From Paroceanicella profunda (GTDB lineage: Bacteria; Pseudomonadota; Alphaproteobacteria; Rhodobacterales; Rhodobacteraceae), in the NCBI RefSeq assembly GCF_005887635.2, contig NZ_CP040818.1, forward strand, positions 3,502,501-3,566,500: DNA of 64,000 nucleotides. The letters are read 5' to 3'. The notes beneath the pieces are model-generated. The model ran no database searches and was not told where the DNA came from. It saw nothing but the letters and a program-made list of their open reading frames with translations. Made by a program: the position numbers and the translations under genes. This document shows positions 1 through 9,266 of this stretch, in pieces; the stretch's first letter is position 1, and each line of letters begins with the position of its first letter.

Positions 1-134
1 GTGGACAGCCCCGCCGAAATCACCTGCGGCCAGACCAGCGCGTCAAGCCGCGCTAGCGCCTCGTTCACCGTGACATGCTTCTGCGCCTGTCCCGCCGCAA
101 GCAGCGGCAGCGCCATTCTCCGGGTCTCACTCAT
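1..134 (-). CDS. DUF2793 domain protein, N-terminal fragment (cut by window edge)
   Basis: Reading leftward from the ATG at 134-132 gives 44 codons that begin MSETRRMALPLLAAGQAQKH and continue with VNEALARLDALV. This Gln-Ala-Gln-Lys-His / Asn-Glu-Ala pattern is the N-terminal signature of DUF2793 proteins, which often follow the last GTA structural gene in Rhodobacterales. The start overlaps the end of the baseplate gene through ATGAGTGA, so the two are translationally close. A role as an accessory fibre or tail-surface component is a guess from position. The rest of the gene lies outside the window. Confidence 0.75.
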   Translation of the reverse strand, partial: MSETRRMALPLLAAGQAQKHVTVNEALARLDALVWPQVISAGLS

Positions 135-3100
135 CGATCTCAATCCTCAGGCTGGGTCCGGGGCCGTAGCTTGCCGAGACTTGCGCCACCTCGATCGCGA
201 AGGGCGCCGAGAGGCCATCTGCGGCCTGTTCGGCCGCGGTGTAGAGCAGAAAGGGCGTCGCGGTTTCCACCTCGCGCAGCAGCGCGCCGCCGGTGGCGAA
301 CACGCGCACCAGGTAGGCCTCGCTCTCCTCGGCCAGGGGCACGTCGCCCCGGCTCCAGGCATCGCCGTCCCGCCGGCTGCGCCGGGTCCAGCGCAGGTCG
401 ATATCGCCGTCGGCCTGCCGCCGCGCCGCCGCGTGAACCGGCGACCACGGCCGCAGGCCCACCCCCTCGAACGCCTCGACGACATGCGTGTAGGTCGCAT
501 CGTCATAGCCGCGCGCCGTGGGCCCGATCCGGTAATGCCGTTCGATGCCGCGCATCGAGGACGGCAGGTCGATCTGCGCGCACCCTGCGCCCATCAGCAC
601 GAAGTCCGCGCCCGCGGGCAGGTCTTCCGTCGTCAGGAACTCCGTGCCCGCCTGGCCGCGCAGAAGCCCCGAAAGCGCCCAGGTATCTGTGTCCACCAGG
701 TCGGCCTGCCGGAACTGCACCACCTCCCAGTCCTGCGCCCCGGGCGCCCGCAACGCGGCAAGGTTCGCCCCGTTGAGCACTTCTAGCCCGGAGCGCGCCT
801 CCAGCAGCCCGCCGGAAACCTTCACCCGCACGGGCACGCCCCGGGTCCACAACCAGGGCCGGGCGGCGGGCAACACGTCCAGCGTCTCGCCCACCACCGC
901 GCTGCTGCGCAGAACGGTGTCGAGCTCATAGCCGTCGTCCTGCGCCGCGTCGTAGACCGCAACCGGCCCGGGCCAGGGCACCGCCGCCGCCGCCACCCAG
1001 GGCGCATGCGCCACCTCGTTGCCGCGCAGCAGCGGCAGGTCAAGGAAGGTCGCGTAGACCGGCCCCACCTGCGGCAGCTTCTCGATCGTGTAGCTGCGCC
1101 CCGCGCCCGAATGCGCGCCATAGACCGACGCATCCACCCGCAAGGCATCCACCCGGCGCAGGCCGACGTCCTCCACCCGGTCCACCCGGTAGCGCGCCAC
1201 GCCGCCGCCGGAGGCGATGCTCACCACGTCGCCCGGCTCCACCCCGATGCGCGACGCGGGCAGCGAGAACCGCGCCGTGTCCCGCGCCACCCGCGCCTCG
1301 GACAGCCAGCGATCGGCGATCGCCTGGCCCTGCGCGGCAGACAGCGTGATCGGCAGGTCGCTGCGATCCGCCCGCGTGCCGCTGCGCCCGGCAGGCAGCG
1401 CCGCCTCGACGGTGGAGATCTGGTAGGCATTGCCCATGTCGGGAAAGCTCACCTGCACCGCCTCGGGAATTTCCGCCGCCGGTCCGCGCACCAGCTCGGG
1501 GCCGAAATCGTCCCCCCGCTCGCTCACGGCGAAGTCCCCGGCCTCCAGCGCGTGGTCCACCTCTCCCTCGCGCATCCGGAACACCAGCGTGCCATCCCGC
1601 TCGAACGCATCGAACCCGTAGGCCAGCATCAGCGGCTGCAACGCCTGGCGCGTGCTCTGCGTCACTTCCATCACGAAGCCGTCCACCACGCCGTGCAGCC
1701 CGGAGACATCGACCTCCGTCAGCCCGGCGTAGAGGCACAGCTCGGCCACCAGTTCCGCCAGCCCGCTCGACCCCATGCGCCCGGAAATCCAGTGCCCCAG
1801 CTCATAGTTGGGCCCATCGGCCCAGACCTCCTGCCGCGCCGGGAAATCCGGCCAGGGCCGCGCGTCCCAGGCCCAGACATAGGCGTTCGCAAGGTCCAGC
1901 ATCGGAGCGCCATAGACCGACGACACCGGGTTGTTGCCCGGGTCGCTCCAGTATCCGAGCACGGCCTGCAGGTAACGCAGCTGGATGAAATCATCGCGCG
2001 CGCCCTGCGAGAAATACGGCAAGGCGCTCTCCGAGGACTTCGGGTCCACGAACACGTTCGGCTGGTTGGTGCCGCGGTCCACCGCCGGGCAGCCGTATTC
2101 GGTGAACCAGATCGGCTTGCTCTGCGGCACCCAGGCGGTCTGGCTCGCGGCGCGCACGCCGCCTGCGCGGTTGTGGTGCGGCTGGCTCCACCAGTTCACC
2201 AGGTCCTTGTAGCGGAACACCCAGTGCTCGCCATGCGCGGTGTCGACGATCGGCGTGCGCGTCTGGGCCGCGCGTGCCGCCGCATCGGCGTAATACCAGT
2301 CATAGCCCTCGCCGCCGGCCACGTTGGCGCGCAGGTAGTCCAGGTCGTAGATCGAGCGCGCCGTCTGCGCGTCCAGATGCCCGGCGCCGTCGCGCCAGTC
2401 CGACAGGGGCATGTAATTGTCGATGCCGACGAAATCGACCGCCGGATGCGCCCAGAGCGGGTCGAGGTGGAAGAACACGTCTCCCGAGCCGTCGTCCGGC
2501 CGGTGCCCGGAATACTCCGACCAGTCGGCCGCGTAGCTGATCTTCGTGTCCGGCCCGAGGATCTCTCGCACGTCTGCCGCGAGCGCGCGCAGCGCCACCA
2601 CGGCCGGATAGCTCCCGGCCCCGTCCCGGATCCAGGTGAGGCTGCGCATTTCCGAGCCGATCAGGAAGGCGTCCACGCCCCCAGCCGCCTTGCACAGCCG
2701 CGCGTAGTGCAGGATGAAACGCCGGAAACCCCACTCGGCCGGGCCGGAATAGCTCACCGTCTCGCCGGAGGCGGTGAAGTCCTCCGGTGCGGCGGCCCCG
2801 AAGAAGGCCGAAACCTCGCTCGCCGCAGCCGCGGTCATGTCCGGAGACCCGGGCTGTCCCGGCGCGGCGGAAAGCGTGATGCGCCCGCGCCAGGGGAACA
2901 CGGGCTGGGAGCCCGCGCCGCTCCACGGGTCGGGAAGCGTGTTTCCCTGTGCCACATCCATCAGGATGAACGGATAGAAGGTCACCCGCCGTCCCTGCGC
3001 CCGCAGCCGCTGGATGGCGCGGATCACCGACTGGTCGGTGGGCGTGCCGCCGAAGTTCGGCCGCCCTTCCGTGTCGCTCACCACCCGGGCGCCGCTGCGG

Positions 3101-4074
3101 GAGACGCCCGACACCCGCCAGGGCATCTCCGGGCTGTCGAAGTCGCGCTGCTCCACGCCCGGCTTGATCACGCATTCCCCGCAGCGCAGGTCGGTGCCGA
3201 ACCAGGACACGATCAGGGACACCGCGTCGCAGGCCGGCAGTTCCGCCGAAAGCTGCGCCGTGGAGGCCTCGAGGTCGGTCTCCCCGGTGGTGTTGTTCAC
3301 GTTCGCCACCCGGCGGTTCGCCTTCCCGTAGGAATAGCTCACCGGGTCCGGCGCCAGCGCATATTCCCCCGTCCCGGGCGTCATCGCCACGCCGCGCACC
3401 GCCCCCCCGGGGTCGACAGCCCCATCGGGAAGGTACTGCGCCGGCACGTCCGGCCGCCGGAACACTTCCACGTTGAACTGCGGAATGCGGTTGCCGAACG
3501 TGCCCACGGCCAGGTTCTCGAACACGAGATAGGCCGTGCCGCGATAGGCCGGCGCGGCCTCCGCCCCCTCCACCGCCTCGATGAGCGGGTCCGGTTCCTG
3601 GTCCTCCGCGCCCCGGTGCAGCCGATACTGCGTCCGCTCCAGCGCAAAGGGCTTCCCATCGGCCCAGACGCGGCCGATGCGCAGGATCTCGCCCTCGCAC
3701 AGCCCGATGGCGATGCTCACCGAGTAGGAATACTCCCGCACTTCCGGCTGGCTCGGGGCCACGCCCTTGCCGCCACCGCCGCGCCGCGACACCGTCTCCA
3801 GAAAGCGGGTCGACCAGATGAGCTGCCCGGCCACCCGGGCCCGACCGGCCATGCGGGCAATCGGCGTGCCCTCGCGCGCGCCCTGAAGGCGCAGCGCGCC
3901 GAGCCGCCCGGTGTCCACCGGGTCGGATCCCTCGCCCAGCAGTTTCTGGTCGAGCACGGCGCCCACAGTCGCGCCGACGGCCCGGCCGATGACCGCACCG
4001 CCGAGACCGAGCGCCGTGCCCGCGAAGGAGCCGCCGACAGCGGCACCGGCCGCAGAGAGGAGCAGAGTTGCCAT
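127..4074 (-). CDS. GTA baseplate 'megatron' protein g15 (host-specificity protein)
   Basis: At 1315 residues this is the largest protein of the cluster. It matches the GTA g15 family: a small-residue-rich, hydrophobic N-terminus (MATLLLSAAGAAVGGSF), then a tail-associated region, a central TIM-barrel-like domain (around residues 430-760, with runs such as YAADWSEYSG and PIWFTEYGCPAV), and C-terminal phage-tail-like domains. In RcGTA it forms the baseplate with the hub and participates in cell-surface contact and DNA passage. It is the last structural gene, 12 bases after g14 ends, and its stop overlaps the DUF2793 start. There is no internal stop or frameshift. The long plus-strand reading frame opposite it is a codon-bias shadow. 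Confidence 0.95.
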   Translation of the reverse strand: MATLLLSAAGAAVGGSFAGTALGLGGAVIGRAVGATVGAVLDQKLLGEGSDPVDTGRLGALRLQGAREGTPIARMAGRARVAGQLIWSTRFLETVSRRGGGGKGVAPSQPEVREYSYSVSIAIGLCEGEILRIGRVWADGKPFALERTQYRLHRGAEDQEPDPLIEAVEGAEAAPAYRGTAYLVFENLAVGTFGNRIPQFNVEVFRRPDVPAQYLPDGAVDPGGAVRGVAMTPGTGEYALAPDPVSYSYGKANRRVANVNNTTGETDLEASTAQLSAELPACDAVSLIVSWFGTDLRCGECVIKPGVEQRDFDSPEMPWRVSGVSRSGARVVSDTEGRPNFGGTPTDQSVIRAIQRLRAQGRRVTFYPFILMDVAQGNTLPDPWSGAGSQPVFPWRGRITLSAAPGQPGSPDMTAAAASEVSAFFGAAAPEDFTASGETVSYSGPAEWGFRRFILHYARLCKAAGGVDAFLIGSEMRSLTWIRDGAGSYPAVVALRALAADVREILGPDTKISYAADWSEYSGHRPDDGSGDVFFHLDPLWAHPAVDFVGIDNYMPLSDWRDGAGHLDAQTARSIYDLDYLRANVAGGEGYDWYYADAAARAAQTRTPIVDTAHGEHWVFRYKDLVNWWSQPHHNRAGGVRAASQTAWVPQSKPIWFTEYGCPAVDRGTNQPNVFVDPKSSESALPYFSQGARDDFIQLRYLQAVLGYWSDPGNNPVSSVYGAPMLDLANAYVWAWDARPWPDFPARQEVWADGPNYELGHWISGRMGSSGLAELVAELCLYAGLTEVDVSGLHGVVDGFVMEVTQSTRQALQPLMLAYGFDAFERDGTLVFRMREGEVDHALEAGDFAVSERGDDFGPELVRGPAAEIPEAVQVSFPDMGNAYQISTVEAALPAGRSGTRADRSDLPITLSAAQGQAIADRWLSEARVARDTARFSLPASRIGVEPGDVVSIASGGGVARYRVDRVEDVGLRRVDALRVDASVYGAHSGAGRSYTIEKLPQVGPVYATFLDLPLLRGNEVAHAPWVAAAAVPWPGPVAVYDAAQDDGYELDTVLRSSAVVGETLDVLPAARPWLWTRGVPVRVKVSGGLLEARSGLEVLNGANLAALRAPGAQDWEVVQFRQADLVDTDTWALSGLLRGQAGTEFLTTEDLPAGADFVLMGAGCAQIDLPSSMRGIERHYRIGPTARGYDDATYTHVVEAFEGVGLRPWSPVHAAARRQADGDIDLRWTRRSRRDGDAWSRGDVPLAEESEAYLVRVFATGGALLREVETATPFLLYTAAEQAADGLSAPFAIEVAQVSASYGPGPSLRIEIDE

Positions 4075-4086
4075 GAAACGTCTCCG

Positions 4087-4533
4087 TCAGTCAGGAAAGC
4101 GGAACACCGCCGCGATCCGGGCGTCCCAGGCGGGTCCGAGCGGGGATTCCGTCACCGCATGGCCCGAATAGGCATGGATCACCGTCGGCGCGCCATCGCG
4201 GGCGCCGAGGATGCCGATATGCTTGGCCACCGCCCGCGCGCGCATGCGGAACACCAGCACGTCGCCCGGCAGCCGTGCATCGTGCGCCACCCGGAGCATG
4301 TGCCGTGCCGCGGCCGCCAGCATGCGCTCGTCGCCCGAAGGCTCCGACCAGTCCGGCGTATAGGCCGGCACCGGCTCGGGCTCGCAGCCGTAAAGCTCCC
4401 GCCAGACCCCGCGCAGCAGGCCGAGACAATCCGTTCCGGCCCCCCGGCAGCTCGCCTGGTGCACATAGGGGGTCCCGATCCAGCCCCGCGCGATCTCCAG
4501 CGCCGCCTCAGCGGTAGAGCGATCCGCCGTCAT
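4087..4533 (-). CDS. GTA NlpC/P60-family cell-wall peptidase g14
   Basis: A 148-residue protein with the NlpC/P60 arrangement: catalytic Cys in GTDCLGLLRGVW and catalytic His in AKHIGI, plus the Gly-Thr-Pro-Tyr segment near the N-terminus. In RcGTA the p14 peptidase is carried on the tail and opens recipient peptidoglycan. The ATG at 4533 was chosen because it follows a GGAAGGAG Shine-Dalgarno and yields the family's usual N-terminus; an upstream in-frame ATG at 4554 would lie further inside g13 and lacks such a site. The gene overlaps the end of g13 by 26 bases. Confidence 0.93.
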   Translation of the reverse strand: MTADRSTAEAALEIARGWIGTPYVHQASCRGAGTDCLGLLRGVWRELYGCEPEPVPAYTPDWSEPSGDERMLAAAARHMLRVAHDARLPGDVLVFRMRARAVAKHIGILGARDGAPTVIHAYSGHAVTESPLGPAWDARIAAVFRFPD

Positions 4534-5398
4534 GGCGCTCTCCTTCCCGCACATAGGAGGTCATCCAGTCTTCGCCCGGAAGATGAGGAAACCCTCTGAA
4601 TCTGCTGAAATTGCTGAATTTCATGCGACACGTCTCCGCCCGGCGGTCGCAGCCGGCCCGCAGGCGCAGCATGTCCCCCGCCTGAACCGGCGCCCCCGGC
4701 TGCTCCCACAGCCGCAGGCGGCGCCCGGCGCCCTCCACCAGGTCCTGGCGCACGCGCACACGCGTTCCGGCATTCGCACCGCTCAGCCATTCGACATGCC
4801 CGCGCGCGAACCAGCCACCCGCGAAACCGCCAAGCGCATCGATCACGAACTCCCGCGGGTCGGAGGCGTCAGTCACCACCGCCTCCCCCGAATAGGCCGG
4901 ACTGTCGAGATCCACCCCGCAGCGCGCATCCCCCAGAACCGCGTCGCAGTCACGCAGATAGGAGCGCCCGGCGGTGAGATTGAGCGTCTCCGACACACCG
5001 CGCATCTCCGCCCGGAAGGCATGGCCCTCACGGGTGATCTCGCCGATGCTGCCGGCGAACACCCGCAACCGCAGCTCCGGCGCGCTCCAGTCCACCAGCC
5101 AGTGCGAGATCATGGCTCCGTCGTAGCGCCCGGCAAGCACATCCGCATCGGTGATGCCCGCGGCCTGCAGCGCGCCCGCCACCTGGCTGTTGTCCACCGA
5201 CAGGCCGGTGGAACGGCTCACGGCCGTGGCCGACAGCCCGCTGGCCGCGGTGCAGGTCACGCCCTCGATCTCCAGGTCGCGGTCATGGTCGGTGAAGCCG
5301 AAGGTCACCCCGTCGGCCCGCACCAGGATCCAGCAGCGGCACAGCGTGGTCGCGCCGCTGTCGAGCTTCGCCTGCAGGGCAGGGTCGATCGCGCGCAT
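4508..5398 (-). CDS. GTA tail hub protein g13 (DUF2163)
   Basis: A 296-residue protein with the DUF2163 N-terminal region (residues about 1-160, including CRCWILVRADG and TDHDRDLEIEG) and the C-terminal beta domain ending in PGEDWMTSYVREGERHDGG, a segment typical of GTA/phage hub proteins. In RcGTA the hub sits between the distal tail protein and the megatron. It starts one base after g12 stops, so coupled translation is likely. The gene is intact and of normal length. Confidence 0.93.
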   Translation of the reverse strand: MRAIDPALQAKLDSGATTLCRCWILVRADGVTFGFTDHDRDLEIEGVTCTAASGLSATAVSRSTGLSVDNSQVAGALQAAGITDADVLAGRYDGAMISHWLVDWSAPELRLRVFAGSIGEITREGHAFRAEMRGVSETLNLTAGRSYLRDCDAVLGDARCGVDLDSPAYSGEAVVTDASDPREFVIDALGGFAGGWFARGHVEWLSGANAGTRVRVRQDLVEGAGRRLRLWEQPGAPVQAGDMLRLRAGCDRRAETCRMKFSNFSRFRGFPHLPGEDWMTSYVREGERHDGGSLYR

Positions 5399-5399
5399 G

Positions 5400-6023
5400 T
5401 CACACCCTCACTTCGATCACGGGAATGGAGGGAACCTCGCCGGCCTGAAAGGCGGCGAGCGAGGTGTCGATCCTGTCGGAGGAAAACCGCACCGGCACGT
5501 CGAACTCGAACCCGGCCGTCACCGCCACGTCGGCCGCAGGCGCGGTTGCGAAGGTGACGATGCCGGTGGTCGCGTCCACGCTCACCCCCGCCGCGGCCGC
5601 TCCGTCCACCCCCACCAGCACCGAGCCGGCCACGGGCTTGCGGATCTCGCGCAGATATTCCGCGCCGCCGGAGGCATAGCGCTTCACCAGCTGAAACGCG
5701 GTGCGGCTGCCGTCCCCGGTGCCGATGGCCTGGTCGGTGCGCGCCGGGGTGCCGGAGGGCTTGCAGGACTTGTAGTCCGTCCAGTCCTTCCAGCGGAAAC
5801 CGTTCAGCTGCCCGCCGCGCGCCTCGAAGAAGGCCACGATGTCCTCCAGATCGTCGAGCGAGCGCAGCCCGATCCCCGCGTCGAAGCTCCGGCGCGACTG
5901 GGCCCAGGGCGCGTTGCGCTCCTCGAAGCCGTTCGCGAGGGTGACGATCTCCACCCGCCGCTCCGGCCCCCCGGTCGACCCGAAGGAGAGCCCGGCCGGA
6001 AACCGCGTTTCATGAAAGCTCAT
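5400..6023 (-). CDS. GTA distal tail protein g12 (DUF2460)
   Basis: A 207-residue DUF2460 protein (TIGR02217 type). The N-terminal segment FHETRFPAGLSFGSTGGPER and the middle FFEARGGQLNGFRWKDWTDY are the conserved motifs of the family. In the GTA particle this hexameric ring closes the tail tube and attaches the hub. The gene begins 15 bases after g11 ends and abuts g13. Intact. Confidence 0.93.
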   Translation of the reverse strand: MSFHETRFPAGLSFGSTGGPERRVEIVTLANGFEERNAPWAQSRRSFDAGIGLRSLDDLEDIVAFFEARGGQLNGFRWKDWTDYKSCKPSGTPARTDQAIGTGDGSRTAFQLVKRYASGGAEYLREIRKPVAGSVLVGVDGAAAAGVSVDATTGIVTFATAPAADVAVTAGFEFDVPVRFSSDRIDTSLAAFQAGEVPSIPVIEVRV

Positions 6024-6038
6024 GCCTCACTCCCGTTC

Positions 6039-6671
6039 TCAGAGGTTGCGCTGGCCGCGGCGCATGGCCCGGCCGAGACTGGCGGCGATCTGCGCCTGGG
6101 ACCGGCGGAAACCCTCCACGTCGGGTGTGTTCACCGTCACACTGACCTGCACGCCGCCGCCCGCCCCGCGCACGCCCAGCTTGCCGTCCGGGCCGCGGGC
6201 CAGCGGCATGATCGCCTCCGGCCCCGCCTCGCCCATCAGCCCCGTGCCGCCGCGCATCCCGAAATAGGTGGGCGAGTCCACCACACCGCCCTGCGCGAAG
6301 GCCCGCACCCGGCCCGCGCCGAACACCCCGCCCTGCGCGAAGGGCATCAGCCCGGAGACCAGCGCCTCGGCGCCGGCTCCCAGCGCGTTCTGCACCGGCC
6401 GGATCGCGGCGGAGAACACGCCGTTGCCCAGGCTGCGGCCGATCCCCGACAGCACGTCGGACACCCGCGCCCCGTCGAAAACCAGCCCCTCGAAGGCGCC
6501 GCGCAGGCTCGAGCCCATGGTGCGCGACAGCGAGCGGCTCTCGCGCTCCGTGTTGCGCAGCGCGCTCTGCACCTGCTCCAGCTCGGCGCGAAACGCCGAA
6601 GCCAGGCTCTGCGCTCCGGCAAAGCCCGAGTCGAGCCCGTCGAAATCATCATCGGAAATCGGGTCAGCCAT
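6039..6671 (-). CDS. GTA short tail tape measure protein g11
   Basis: About 210 residues. The N-terminal third is helical and charged (LASAFRAELEQVQSALRNTE), followed by a hydrophobic glycine-rich segment and the repeated AQGGV(F/V) blocks and MGEAGPEAIMPL motif that end lambda-type tape measures. Its shortness matches the short GTA tail. The ATG at 6671 (MADPISDDDFDG) is preferred over the in-frame 6713 start because it overlaps g10.1 by only 8 bases. It dictates tail length and is probably ejected during DNA delivery. Confidence 0.9.
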   Translation of the reverse strand: MADPISDDDFDGLDSGFAGAQSLASAFRAELEQVQSALRNTERESRSLSRTMGSSLRGAFEGLVFDGARVSDVLSGIGRSLGNGVFSAAIRPVQNALGAGAEALVSGLMPFAQGGVFGAGRVRAFAQGGVVDSPTYFGMRGGTGLMGEAGPEAIMPLARGPDGKLGVRGAGGGVQVSVTVNTPDVEGFRRSQAQIAASLGRAMRRGQRNL

Positions 6672-6876
6672 CGGATGTCTCTCCCTTGGGTCTGTCGGGG
6701 AACCGTGCGGCAAGCGCCTCCAGGGCGCCCCGCGTCATTCCCTGCGCCGAGCCGTCTTCGAACCCGGCGAGCAGGAACAGCTCTGCCGGCGTGAGGGCCC
6801 AGAACCGGTCGGGGGCAAGGCCGAGATGCACCATCCCCAGCCGCATGAGCCGCGCCCAGGCGATGCGCTCAGCCAT
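6664..6876 (-). CDS. GTA tail assembly chaperone g10.1
   Basis: A 70-residue protein of the small phage tail assembly chaperone family (TIGR02216 type), with the characteristic segment RLGMVHLGLAPDRFWALTPA followed by ELFLLAG. It overlaps both g10 (8 bases) and g11 (8 bases). The ATG at 6876 removes an unrelated upstream extension that would run through g10. It is expected to act with g10 in loading tail tube subunits onto the tape measure and is probably absent from the finished particle. Confidence 0.85.
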   Translation of the reverse strand: MAERIAWARLMRLGMVHLGLAPDRFWALTPAELFLLAGFEDGSAQGMTRGALEALAARFPDRPKGETSDG

Positions 6877-7192
6877 TGCCCTGCGGCAGTGCGAAGGTGA
6901 GACGCAGCAGCTCCGCCGCGGCCCGCGCCGCCCCCACCGGGCCACCGCCGATCTCGCAGGCGCCCAAGCTGGCCTCATTGATGTCGAGCCCCCCGCCGCG
7001 CAGGCCCGCGGTGAGCAGCGCCAGCAGGTCGCGCGCCCGCACCTCGCCCTTCTCGAAACGTTCGACCAGTTCCACGATCGAGCCGCTGTCGAGCCGGGCC
7101 TCCAGTTCCGCCAGCGCGCCCAGCGTCAGCCGCATCGCATGCGTCGTGTCGTCGAGCACCAGCTCCACCTCTCCGCGCCACGGATTCGCCAT
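6869..7192 (-). CDS. GTA tail assembly protein g10
   Basis: A 107-residue GTA_gp10-type protein. It begins MANPWRGEVELVLDD and has the helical LGALAELEARLDSGSI segment conserved in the family. Its start shares a base with the g9 stop (TGATG), and its 3' end overlaps g10.1, an arrangement seen for phage tail chaperone pairs. The likely role is tail-tube assembly chaperone. Intact. Confidence 0.9.
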   Translation of the reverse strand: MANPWRGEVELVLDDTTHAMRLTLGALAELEARLDSGSIVELVERFEKGEVRARDLLALLTAGLRGGGLDINEASLGACEIGGGPVGAARAAAELLRLTFALPQGNG

Positions 7193-7605
7193 CAGAGCGC
7201 CGCGAAGCTGAGCGCGCCGGCCGATGCCATCGCCATCTCGTAGACGGCCTCACCATCATGGCTGCCGGAGAATTCCAGCGCGGTGATCAGGAACGGGCCG
7301 GTTACGGTGCCGAAATCCGGGATGACCACCTGAAAGGACGGGGTCTCGCCGTCGAAGAAGATCTGCCGGGCGCGTTCGTCCGTCGGCGCATCCCTGAACA
7401 CGCCGGAACCCGACAGCGATGCAGAGCGCACGCCGGCGCCGGAGAGCAGCTCGCGCCAGCGCCCGGCGCTCTCCAGCGACGTCACCTCGATCGCCTGGGC
7501 GTTGAAGCTCAGGCGCGTGGCCCGCAGGCCGGCGATGGTCTGGAACGTCCCTCCGCCGTCCATGTCGAGCTTGATGAGCAGGTCCTTGCCTTTCTGGGCG
7601 GCCAT
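7192..7605 (-). CDS. GTA major tail (tube) protein g9
   Basis: A 137-residue TIGR02126-type major tail protein. The start MAAQKGKDLLIKLDMDGGGT, the IEVTSLESAGRWRELLSGAG core and the closing SGSHDGEAVYEMAM segment are diagnostic. The ATG at 7605 was chosen over an in-frame start 23 codons upstream, because the family starts here and the upstream part is not conserved. Hexamers of this protein build the short non-contractile tail tube. Confidence 0.93.
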   Translation of the reverse strand: MAAQKGKDLLIKLDMDGGGTFQTIAGLRATRLSFNAQAIEVTSLESAGRWRELLSGAGVRSASLSGSGVFRDAPTDERARQIFFDGETPSFQVVIPDFGTVTGPFLITALEFSGSHDGEAVYEMAMASAGALSFAAL

Positions 7606-7714
7606 GTCGAAATCCTCGTCTGCTGAAATGCCGGGACTGATGGCGGGCGCGCCGCGCCCTGCCATCGCCCCCACGCGCCGGCATCATCGCCACGGCGCGC
7701 GGGGGCTGCGAAAC

Positions 7715-8137
7715 TCAGGTGTCCTCGATCACCGCGCGAAACCGCAGGGTGATACGCCGTTTCTCCGGGCTGCGGCCGCGCTGCGCGCGCGCCTGCAGGA
7801 ACCGCAACGCCACGAGATGGCCCCGGTCCAGGGCCATCTCGGCATCGACCAGCGCGTCGCACACCGCCCCGGCCACCGCCTTGGAGGCCGCGAAGCCCTC
7901 GGCGCCGGAATGCACCGTCACGTCGAAATCATGGGTGCAACCCGCGCTGTCGGCGGTGCTCCAGGCCCGCGCCGTCTCATCGCCCAGGGTGACGTAGACC
8001 GCGAGAGGGTCGGTGCTGCGCGCGGCATGCGGGGGAGCATCGTGAACCCCCGTCCCCACCAGTGCCGCCAGGGCCGCGTCTCCGCTCAGCCGGGCGAACA
8101 CCGCCTTCTGCAGGGCCCAGGACATGGCATAGGTCAT
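7715..8137 (-). CDS. GTA tail terminator protein g8 (DUF3168)
   Basis: A 140-residue DUF3168 protein with the family pattern MSWALQKAVFARLSGDAAL near the N-terminus, VYVTLGDETA in the middle and the terminal basic segment. In RcGTA it forms the ring between the head stopper and the tail tube. The first ATG (8137) overlaps g7 by 4 bases; a second ATG four codons in is equally possible. About 110 bases separate it from g9, and nothing was seen there beyond the g9 ribosome binding region. Confidence 0.9.
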   Translation of the reverse strand: MTYAMSWALQKAVFARLSGDAALAALVGTGVHDAPPHAARSTDPLAVYVTLGDETARAWSTADSAGCTHDFDVTVHSGAEGFAASKAVAGAVCDALVDAEMALDRGHLVALRFLQARAQRGRSPEKRRITLRFRAVIEDT

Positions 8138-8484
8138 GCGCCGGTCCCCTCCTCTGCCCAGATGGTGAGGTAGCGCCCCATCGGGTCATGCTCGCTCACC
8201 GCATGCACGGCAAAGACGCGCGCGCCCTCGCGCAGCCGCTGCTCGGGGCGCGGGCGCGCCGGTGATCCCTCCGGCGCGCCCCGGACCATGATCCGGTGAG
8301 AGACCCGCGCATGTTCGCGCGCGCCGATGATGGTCTCCCGCCCGGAGACCGGCTGCACATCGGCCCAGAGCGCGCCAAGCGCCTCCCAGGACACGACCAC
8401 CCCGCCGCCACCATCCGCGCTCCGCTCCGGCGCCTCCAGCACCAGGAGCCGGCGCAGGGCGGGACGGGTTCCCGCCCCGCTCAC
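8134..8484 (-). CDS. GTA head-tail stopper/adaptor g7
   Basis: A 116-residue head-tail adaptor of the SPP1 gp16 / HK97 type, with the typical LWADVQPVSGRETIIGA and HRIMVRG segments and a C-terminal beta strand RYLTIWAEE. The most economical start is a GTG at 8484-8482 that overlaps the g6 stop as GTGA; there is no suitable ATG in this frame. It closes the portal vertex and connects it to the tail. Confidence 0.87.
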   Translation of the reverse strand: MSGAGTRPALRRLLVLEAPERSADGGGGVVVSWEALGALWADVQPVSGRETIIGAREHARVSHRIMVRGAPEGSPARPRPEQRLREGARVFAVHAVSEHDPMGRYLTIWAEEGTGA

Positions 8485-9065
8485 AGCCGCACCGGGCGAT
8501 AGGGGTCGAGCAGCGCCAGAACGCCGAAGGGCATCGCGCCATCCCGGCCCTCGTCGGCACTGCGGTTCTCGTAATAGCTCGCCGAGAGCAGCAGCGAGGC
8601 CTGGCGCAGGTCGGGCGGCAGCTCTTCCCAGCTCACCGCGTAGCCGGCGTCGAACTCGATCTCGGCGCGCCCCTGGTCCGGAATGCCGGGCAGCGCCCGC
8701 CCCCAGCTGCCCTGCAGCGCGGGCGACTGGCCATCCGGCAACAGAACCCACAGGGAGGACTCCGCCTCCTCCTCCGCGCCATTGGCGGAGATGATCCGGA
8801 CAGCCGTCACCTGCCGCACCGGGGCGACGGGCAGAACCTGTCGCCCGGTCTGGCGCCACCGGGTCACCGACCAGGAAAAGCTGCGCCGGATGAGCGCCTT
8901 GCCGATGCGCGCCTCGATGGCGGCCATCGCGGTGCGCAGGTAGAGCTCGAGCAGCGAATCCTGCGCGCCATCGTCGGCAAAGCCCGATCCGAGGCGCAGG
9001 TGTTCGGCGAGGTCACGCACGGCCTTGGTCCCCAGCACGGGCGGTTCAAGCTCGGTCAGCATCAT
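8481..9065 (-). CDS. GTA head-tail connector g6
   Basis: A 194-residue protein of the phage connector family (phiE125 gp8-like / GTA g6). The conserved features are the opening LTELEPPVLGTKAVRDLAEH-type segment, an IRRSFSWSVTRW strand and the FDAGYAVSWEELPPDLRQA helix-turn region. A GAGGAG Shine-Dalgarno lies upstream of tandem ATG codons at 9065 and 9062. It forms the ring directly below the portal. Confidence 0.9.
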   Translation of the reverse strand: MMLTELEPPVLGTKAVRDLAEHLRLGSGFADDGAQDSLLELYLRTAMAAIEARIGKALIRRSFSWSVTRWRQTGRQVLPVAPVRQVTAVRIISANGAEEEAESSLWVLLPDGQSPALQGSWGRALPGIPDQGRAEIEFDAGYAVSWEELPPDLRQASLLLSASYYENRSADEGRDGAMPFGVLALLDPYRPVRL

Positions 9066-9266
9066 GGGTGGGTCTCCTCAGGCAACCACTTGGCGGGAGA
9101 AGCCGGCCCCTCCGCGCGGCGCCCCGGAGGGCGCCATGCGGCAGGACCGGCGGGAAAATCGGTGACGCCCCTGCGCCCCACGGGCAGAGGGGAAACACGT
9201 GCTGGACGGCACAGGGGCGCCCCCTGCGACCCGGCGAAAAAGCCGGGCCGCATTCGCGGATCGGCC

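Noticed and set aside
1006..4599. A 1197-codon open frame on the plus strand opposite the GTA baseplate gene
   Set aside because: Composition (His/Arg/Pro/Gly-rich, no domains) is that of a shadow frame in GC-rich DNA; the minus-strand gene has clear family motifs.
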